NCBI RefSeq assembly: GCF_026625765.1
Contig: NZ_CP113062.1
Location: 3,410,001 to 3,474,000 of the forward strand
Direction of reading: 5' to 3'
Length of the DNA: 64,000 nt
Origin: Frigoribacterium sp. SL97
GTDB lineage: Bacteria > Actinomycetota > Actinomycetes > Actinomycetales > Microbacteriaceae
Positions 63,295 through 64,000 of the stretch are shown here, in pieces. A model generated the notes under the pieces. The model did no database searches. It was not told the DNA's origin and saw only the letters and a program-made list of their open reading frames with translations. How positions within the stretch are numbered: the first letter of the stretch is position 1; each line of letters begins with the position of its first letter. The position numbers and the translations under genes are program-made.

Positions 63295-64000
63295 TCAGTA
63301 CTTGGCGGACTGCCCGCCGTCGATCGGCACGACGGCCGCGTTGACGTAGGTGGCGTCGTCCGACAGCAGGAAGGCGACGACCGAGGCGATCTCGTCGGCC
63401 TTGCCGTAGCGCTTGGTCGGGTTGATCTGGATGAACTGCTCGGCGGCCTTCTCGGGGTTCTCGGCGTCGATCTGGCGCATCGAGGCCTCGACCATGGGCG
63501 TCCAGATGGCGCCGGGGGCGATCGCGTTGACGCGGATGCCGAACTCGCCGTACTCGACGGCCGAGTTGCGGGTCAGGCCGACGACGCCGTGCTTGGCCGC
63601 GGCGTAGCCCGACTGGTTGCCGACGCCGCGGATGCCGCCGACGCTCGCGGTGTTGACCACGGCACCGCCGTCGCCCTGCGACCGCATGACGCCGAGCACC
63701 TTCTCGAGACCGAGGAACACCCCGCGCAGGTTGATCGAGACGACCTTGTCGAACTCGTCGGCGCCGAACCGCTCGGTGAGGTTCTGCTTGCCCTCGATGC
63801 CGGCGTTGTTGAAGAACGCGTCGATGCGCCGGAAGCGCTCGACCGTCGCCGACACGTAGCGCGCGACGTCGTCCTCGCTCGACACGTCGGCGACGACGGT
63901 CAGCACCTCGGCCCCGGGGACGGCCTCGAGCACGGCGGCCTGCGAGTCGGCGAGGCCCTTCTCCGAGACGTCGACGAGGGCGAGCTTCGCGCCCTCGCTC
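63295..64000 (-). CDS. Short-chain dehydrogenase/reductase (partial, runs off right end)
   Basis: The visible C-terminal 235 residues are a classical SDR. They include DVSSEDDV (cofactor-side Asp), NNAG, the catalytic region NTASVGGIRGVGNQSGYAAAKHGVVGLTRN with Ser, Tyr and Lys, the substrate loop, and the end VVPIDGGQSAKY. The N-terminal TGxxxGxG nucleotide motif lies beyond base 64000. An NAD(P)H-dependent alcohol/ketone oxidoreductase is expected; the substrate is unknown. Confidence 0.9.
   Translation of the reverse strand, partial: SEGAKLALVDVSEKGLADSQAAVLEAVPGAEVLTVVADVSSEDDVARYVSATVERFRRIDAFFNNAGIEGKQNLTERFGADEFDKVVSINLRGVFLGLEKVLGVMRSQGDGGAVVNTASVGGIRGVGNQSGYAAAKHGVVGLTRNSAVEYGEFGIRVNAIAPGAIWTPMVEASMRQIDAENPEKAAEQFIQINPTKRYGKADEIASVVAFLLSDDATYVNAAVVPIDGGQSAKY

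Overview
The window is about 64 kb of very GC-rich DNA with short intergenic gaps. Many genes overlap by 4 nt (ATGA/GTGA), there are several apparent leaderless promoters, and four secreted proteins end in LAxTG-type sorting signals. This points to an actinobacterium, most likely a plant- or surface-associated member of Microbacteriaceae; the genus cannot be fixed from the sequence alone. No rRNA, tRNA, phage, integrase, transposase or CRISPR array was seen.

Layout. 0-13 kb: housekeeping and accessory genes (methyltransferase, alpha/beta hydrolase, Nei-type DNA glycosylase, Tat-exported PHP phosphoesterase, ABC exporter, acetyltransferase, MerR and PadR regulators, DUF7882-like protein, formate/nitrite-type channel). 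13-17 kb: MacB/FtsX-like ABC exporter with a lipoprotein, then small membrane proteins and a possible structured RNA. 17.5-26.4 kb: secreted intradiol dioxygenase-like lipoprotein, a GH16 beta-glucanase beside a secreted beta-helix protein, a polar amino-acid ABC importer, a SolA-like FAD amine oxidase and a LysR regulator. 26.6-29.7 kb: small cytosolic proteins including a second DUF7882-like protein and three members of an unnamed small-protein family, followed by a broken and an intact GAF-ANTAR protein. 30-41 kb: lipoproteins, a wall-anchored protein, PH-like membrane proteins, an MFS exporter with its TetR regulator and operator, MarR and type II NADH dehydrogenase. 41-54.8 kb: a surface region with a nine-repeat chaplin-like wall protein, a Val/Ala/Pro-rich partner, an ice-binding wall protein, a SipW-like signal peptidase fused to a LamG domain beside a TasA-like substrate, an ABC1 kinase, PadR and a secreted metalloprotease whose Ig-like tail is out of frame. 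54.9-63.1 kb: an arabinoside-type locus (LacI, sugar ABC importer, GH127, GH-A glycosidase with CBM35). A partial SDR gene runs off the right end.

Sequence-level structure is unusual. Many convergent gene junctions, and some other gene ends, carry long near-perfect inverted repeats without T-tracts, up to a 62-bp perfect palindrome. A 10-mer, AGGAGGCGCG, occurs at least 32 times on the two strands, within repeats, intergenic DNA and genes. The leader of the metalloprotease carries three consecutive hairpins with the same 12-nt loop and differing but self-complementary stems, which is the best candidate for an undescribed RNA element.

The surface genes (chaplin-like, ice-binding, TasA/SipW-like, LAxTG proteins) and the polysaccharide genes (GH16, GH127, GH-A/CBM35) together suggest life on plant surfaces with an elaborate extracellular matrix. 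That is inference from families, not shown by the sequence.
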